DNA of 15,975 nucleotides, from contig JAJYAW010000021.1 in NCBI GenBank assembly GCA_021779335.1, positions 1 through 15,975 of the forward strand. Direction: 5' to 3'. This DNA comes from Myxococcales bacterium (lineage in GTDB: Bacteria > Myxococcota > Myxococcia > Myxococcales > Anaeromyxobacteraceae). The translations under genes and the position numbers were made by a program. This document shows positions 13,152 to 15,975 of the stretch, piece by piece; the stretch's first letter is position 1, and the number at the start of each line of letters is the position of its first letter. The notes beneath the pieces are model-generated. The model worked only from the letters and a program-made list of their open reading frames with translations, made no database searches and had not been told where the DNA came from.

Positions 13152-13928
13152 ATGCCCCCGCACCTGTCCCCCTTGGCCATCGGCGCCCTGGCGCTGGTGG
13201 CGCTCGCCGCCGGGACCATCGACGCCATCGCCGGCGGCGGCGGCCTGCTGACCGTGCCGGCCCTGCTGGCGGCCGGCCTCCCCTCCCACCTGGCGCTCGG
13301 TACCAACAAGGGCCAGGCGGTCTTCGGCTCCTTCACCTCGATGGCCAGGTTCGCCCGCGCCGGCATGATCGATCCGGCCCGCGCCCGGGTCGGCTTCCCG
13401 CTCGGCCTGCTCGGCTCGCTGCTGGGCGCCGCGCTCGTGCTCCGGGTCCCGGCCGCCGCGCTCAGGCCGGTGGTGCTGGTCCTACTGACCGGCGCCGCCC
13501 TCTTCATCGGCCTGCGGCGGGGCCAGGCGGAGGCCCGCGCCGCCGCCGACCGGCCGCGCCGCCACCGCGGCTCCTTCACCGCCGGCCTGGTGGCGCTCTG
13601 CATCGGCGCCTACGACGGCTTCTTCGGCCCGGGCACGGGGACCTTCCTCATCGTGGCCTCGGTGGCGCTGCTCGGCGATGGGCTGACCGAGGCCTCGGCC
13701 AGCGCCAAGGTGGTCAACTTCGCCTCCAACCTGGCGGCGGTGGTCCTCTTCGCCTCCCGCGGCCTGGTGCTCTGGCAGGTGGCGCTCCCCATGGCCGCCG
13801 GACAGTTCGCCGGCGGCTGGCTCGGGACCCACCTGGCGGTCCGCCGGGGCGACGGGCTGGTCCGCCGGGTGGCGGTGGCCGTCTCCCTGGCCCTCGCCGC
13901 CAAGCTGGCCTGGGACCTGCGCGGATAG
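13152..13928 (+). CDS. TauE/SafE (TSUP) family permease
   Basis: This 258-residue inner-membrane protein has about seven to eight hydrophobic segments. It belongs to the TSUP family, whose members move sulfite, sulfonates or other small anions. The two-repeat family pattern is clear. The first repeat has GTIDAIAGGGGLLTVPALL (residues 21-39), then ALGTNKGQAVFGSF. The second has YDGFFGPGTGTFLIVASV (154-171), then ASAKVVNFASNLAAVVLF. This resembles the YfcA-like branch. The start at 13152 begins just before the first membrane helix. A longer in-frame reading from 12963 would run through the divergent promoter region and is rejected. It is divergent from the MarR gene, so ligand-controlled expression is likely. 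The substrate cannot be assigned. Confidence 0.88.
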   Translation: MPPHLSPLAIGALALVALAAGTIDAIAGGGGLLTVPALLAAGLPSHLALGTNKGQAVFGSFTSMARFARAGMIDPARARVGFPLGLLGSLLGAALVLRVPAAALRPVVLVLLTGAALFIGLRRGQAEARAAADRPRRHRGSFTAGLVALCIGAYDGFFGPGTGTFLIVASVALLGDGLTEASASAKVVNFASNLAAVVLFASRGLVLWQVALPMAAGQFAGGWLGTHLAVRRGDGLVRRVAVAVSLALAAKLAWDLRG

Positions 13929-13956
13929 GCGTCCGCCCCCCCGCCGGGCCCGGCTC

Positions 13957-13965
13957 TGATATCCT
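13957..13965 (+). promoter_or_regulatory. Candidate extended -10 (TGATATCCT) for the CoA-transferase gene
   Basis: TG, one base, then TATCCT lies 34 bases upstream of ATG 14000 in the 71-base gap after the permease gene. It suggests a separate promoter. No -35 is evident, as is usual when an extended -10 is used. Confidence 0.4.
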
Positions 13966-13999
13966 GCGGACCCCCTTCGCTCTGGAGCACCGAGGACGC

Positions 14000-15274
14000 A
14001 TGGCCCGCACCGTGACCGCCGAGGAAGCCGTCGCCGTCATCAAGTCGGGCGACCGGGTCTTCATCCACAGCATCGCCGCCGCCCCGCAGCGGCTCATCGC
14101 CGCCATGACGGCCCGCGCCAGCGAGCTCCGGGTGGTGGAGGTGGTCTCCATCCACACCGAGGGGCCCGCCCCCTACGCCGCCCCCGAGCTCTCCAAGAGC
14201 TTCAGGGTCAACGCCCTCTTCGTCGGCGACAACGTGCGCGACGCGGTCAACGAGGGGCGCGCCGACTACATGCCGGTGTTCCTCTCGGAGATCCCCCAGC
14301 TCTTCCGCACCGGGGTGCTGCCGCTCGACGTGGTGCTCATCCAGGTCTCGCCGCCCGACCGGCACGGCTGCTGCTCGCTGGGCGTCTCGGTCGACGTGAC
14401 CCGCGCCGCGGTGCAGGTGGCCAAGACGGTCATCGCCCAGGTCAACCCCAACATGCCGCGCACCCACGGGGACGGCATCATCCACGAGGAGGACGTCGAC
14501 TTCTTCGTGGAGTGCAGCGACCCGCTCCCGGAGCTGCCCGGCCGGCCCCTCACCGACCAGGTGCGCGCCATCGGGCGCCACTGCGCCGAGCTGGTGGACG
14601 ACGGCGCCTGCGTCCAGGTGGGCATCGGCGGCATCCCGCAGGCCACCCTGGCCTCGCTGCGCGACCACCAGCGGCTCGGCGTCCACACCGAGATGCTCTC
14701 CGACGGCATGGTCGACCTGGTGGAGCGCGGCGTCATCACCGGCGAGATGAAGCGCATCCACCCCGGCAAGATCGTGGGCTCCTTCGCGCTCGGCACCCGC
14801 CGGCTCTACGACTTCCTCGACGACAACGCCTCGGTGGCCATGCTCGACGTGGCCTACACCAACGACACCGCCGTCATCCGGCGCAACCCCAAGCTGACCG
14901 CCATCAACGGCGCCCTGGAGGTGGACCTGACGGGCCAGGCCGTCTCCGACAGCATCGGCGACCGCATCCACTCCGGCGTGGGCGGGCAGATGGACTTCAT
15001 CCGCGGCGCCGCTCTCTCCGAGGGCGGCAAGCCCATCATCGCCCTCAAGTCGACCACCTCGGCGGGCGACTCGCGGATCGTCTCCTACCTGAGGCCGGGC
15101 GCGGGCGTGGTGACCACCCGCGCCCACGTCCACTTCGTGGTGACCGAGCACGGCATCGCCGACCTGTGGGGCAAGAACCTGCGGCAGCGGGCCTCGGCGC
15201 TCATCGCCATCGCCCACCCGGCCCACCGGGACGCGCTGGCCGCCGAGGCCAAGCGTCGCTTCGGGAGCTGGTAG
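14000..15274 (+). CDS. Acetyl-CoA hydrolase/4-hydroxybutyrate CoA-transferase family enzyme
   Basis: This 424-residue cytoplasmic family I CoA-transferase moves CoA between an acyl-CoA and a carboxylate. Acetate/4-hydroxybutyrate is the best-known pair for proteins of this length; hydrolase activity is an alternative. Signatures are present in order: SPPDRHGCCSLGVSVD, the CoA-site loop G208-I-G-G-I-P213, VHTEMLSDGMVDL with probable catalytic E231, GSFALGTRRLYDFLDDN, G328-G-Q-M-D-F-I-R-G336 and VVTEHGIADLWGKNLRQRA. GGAG and GAGGA lie within 16 bases upstream of the ATG. It is transcribed alone, with a DUF2804-like gene facing it. The physiological role (butyrate, acetate or propionate metabolism) is not decided by the sequence. 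The family call is very secure, the exact substrate much less so. Confidence 0.9.
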   Translation: MARTVTAEEAVAVIKSGDRVFIHSIAAAPQRLIAAMTARASELRVVEVVSIHTEGPAPYAAPELSKSFRVNALFVGDNVRDAVNEGRADYMPVFLSEIPQLFRTGVLPLDVVLIQVSPPDRHGCCSLGVSVDVTRAAVQVAKTVIAQVNPNMPRTHGDGIIHEEDVDFFVECSDPLPELPGRPLTDQVRAIGRHCAELVDDGACVQVGIGGIPQATLASLRDHQRLGVHTEMLSDGMVDLVERGVITGEMKRIHPGKIVGSFALGTRRLYDFLDDNASVAMLDVAYTNDTAVIRRNPKLTAINGALEVDLTGQAVSDSIGDRIHSGVGGQMDFIRGAALSEGGKPIIALKSTTSAGDSRIVSYLRPGAGVVTTRAHVHFVVTEHGIADLWGKNLRQRASALIAIAHPAHRDALAAEAKRRFGSW

Positions 15275-15292
15275 CCCGGATCGCCCCGCCGC

Positions 15293-15306
15293 CGCCCGGC
15301 CGGGCG
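15293..15306. terminator. Perfect 14-bp GC palindrome between convergent genes
   Basis: CGCCCGGCCGGGCG is self-complementary and is followed by an overlapping second palindrome, CGGGCGCCCG (15301-15310). It fills most of the 42-base gap between the CoA-transferase and the DUF2804-like gene. With no T-run and a minimal loop it is only a weak terminator candidate. Confidence 0.25.
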
Positions 15307-15316
15307 CCCGGCGCCG

Positions 15317-15975
15317 TCACCAGCGCGCCACCAGGTCCTCCGCCACCGCCGGCAGCCCGTCGAGCAGGAGGGGCGCGCCGTCCGGGCCGGGCAGGCGCCC
15401 GGAGAGCGCGCCGGCCAGCTGGGTCACCCGGGTGGCCATCACCAGGAGCTCCCGCCCCTCGCGGCGGCTCGCCGACGGCGTGAAGGCGAGGTCCAGCGCG
15501 CCGTCCGGGCTCACCAGCCGCCACGGGGCCGTGGCCGACCGGGCCTCGGCCTCCACCGCCACCGGCGGCAGCCGGTGCGGGCCGGCGCCCATGAGGAGCA
15601 CGCACTCGCCGCCGTCGCCCGGCGCCACGCCCTCCAGCCCCTCGGCGAGGTGGAGCGCCACCGGCCGGCCGTCGGCGAGGCGGCCGGCGGCGGTCACCTT
15701 GCGCCAGGCCACCTCGCGGGGGAAGAGGCCGGCGCCGTAGTCCAGCGCGGCCAGGCCGCCGTCCAGCGAGAAGGGCTCCCCGCGCAGCGTGAGCAGGCCC
15801 GTCACGGCGAGCGGTCCGCCGATCTGCGCGGCGCGCACCCCGGCCTCCGGCAGCGGCGCCACCAGCGCGAACGGCTCGGGGGCGCCGCGCGCGTCGAGCC
15901 GCGCCTCGAGCCGCAGCCCGTCGCCGAGCTCGGCCTCGAGCTGGTAGCGGTCCGAGCGGCGCTCCAGGGTGAGCG
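15317..15975 (-). CDS. DUF2804-like protein, N-terminus beyond the window
   Basis: The frame is open from the stop at 15317 to the window end, so about 218 C-terminal residues are visible. A GTG at 15862 is internal (the frame reads ALVAPLPEAGVRAAQ through it) and is not taken as the start. The pattern resembles DUF2804: GPLAVTGLLTLRGEPFSLDGGLAALDYGAG, then PREVAWRKVTAAGRLADGRPVALHLAEG. A WRLVSPDGALDLAFTPSASRRE strand pair follows, with a final LSGRLPGPDGAPLLLDGLPAVAEDL. These read as consecutive beta-strands of a barrel-like fold. The family has no established biochemical role that I can state. It faces the CoA-transferase gene and shares no operon here. Confidence 0.7.
   Translation of the reverse strand, partial: LTLERRSDRYQLEAELGDGLRLEARLDARGAPEPFALVAPLPEAGVRAAQIGGPLAVTGLLTLRGEPFSLDGGLAALDYGAGLFPREVAWRKVTAAGRLADGRPVALHLAEGLEGVAPGDGGECVLLMGAGPHRLPPVAVEAEARSATAPWRLVSPDGALDLAFTPSASRREGRELLVMATRVTQLAGALSGRLPGPDGAPLLLDGLPAVAEDLVARW

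Noticed and set aside
13610..15226. A 538-codon minus-strand frame over the CoA-transferase gene
   Set aside because: It is antisense to a gene with complete family signatures, and is itself of low complexity without motifs.

Overview
The window is very GC-rich, with almost every third codon position G or C. It encodes an RND efflux pair, Fnr-like and MarR-like regulators, RmuC, and a serine/threonine kinase fused to TolB-like and TPR regions. This suggests a Gram-negative bacterium of the Myxococcota, possibly near Anaeromyxobacter. That placement is inferred from composition and gene style, not from a marker gene. I see no RNA genes, insertion sequences, CRISPR arrays or transfer boundaries. 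No gene-free stretch exceeds about 200 bases.

Layout. (1) 1-3719, plus strand: the end of an RND periplasmic adaptor and a complete RND permease, overlapping by ATGA. (2) 3726-4445, minus: a cysteine-free Crp/Fnr-family regulator, convergent with the pump. (3) About 4574-7908, plus: a tight five-gene run divergent from the regulator. It holds a small phosphodiesterase/phosphatase-superfamily protein, a lipoprotein-like thioredoxin (CIPC), a two-cysteine CcdA protein, a COG0701-type permease with a CSC motif, and a 79-aa thioredoxin-like protein (CAKC). (4) 7905-9329, minus: RmuC, whose stop overlaps the stop of the last gene of that run. (5) 9491-12499, plus: an unrecognised 156-aa protein, then the kinase. 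(6) 12454-12963, minus: a MarR regulator that overlaps the end of the kinase gene, divergent from (7) 13152-13928, plus: a TauE/SafE-family permease. (8) 14000-15274, plus: an acetyl-CoA hydrolase/4-hydroxybutyrate CoA-transferase family enzyme. (9) 15317-15975, minus: the C-terminal part of a DUF2804-like protein that runs off the window.

The most interesting unit is the divergent Fnr-like regulator with the thiol-redox/permease operon. The regulator's recognition helix has the Fnr-type E-x-x-S-R pattern, and the shared intergenic region carries a TTGCC-N4-GTCAA box. The operon could form an electron relay: cytosol, then CcdA, then a periplasmic CIPC thioredoxin, beside a permease with only four cysteines in two pairs. 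A metal or metalloid export role is suggested by family and context but is not shown by the sequence. A second regulatory pair is MarR/TauE, with a perfect GTGAA-CA-TTCAC palindrome between the genes.
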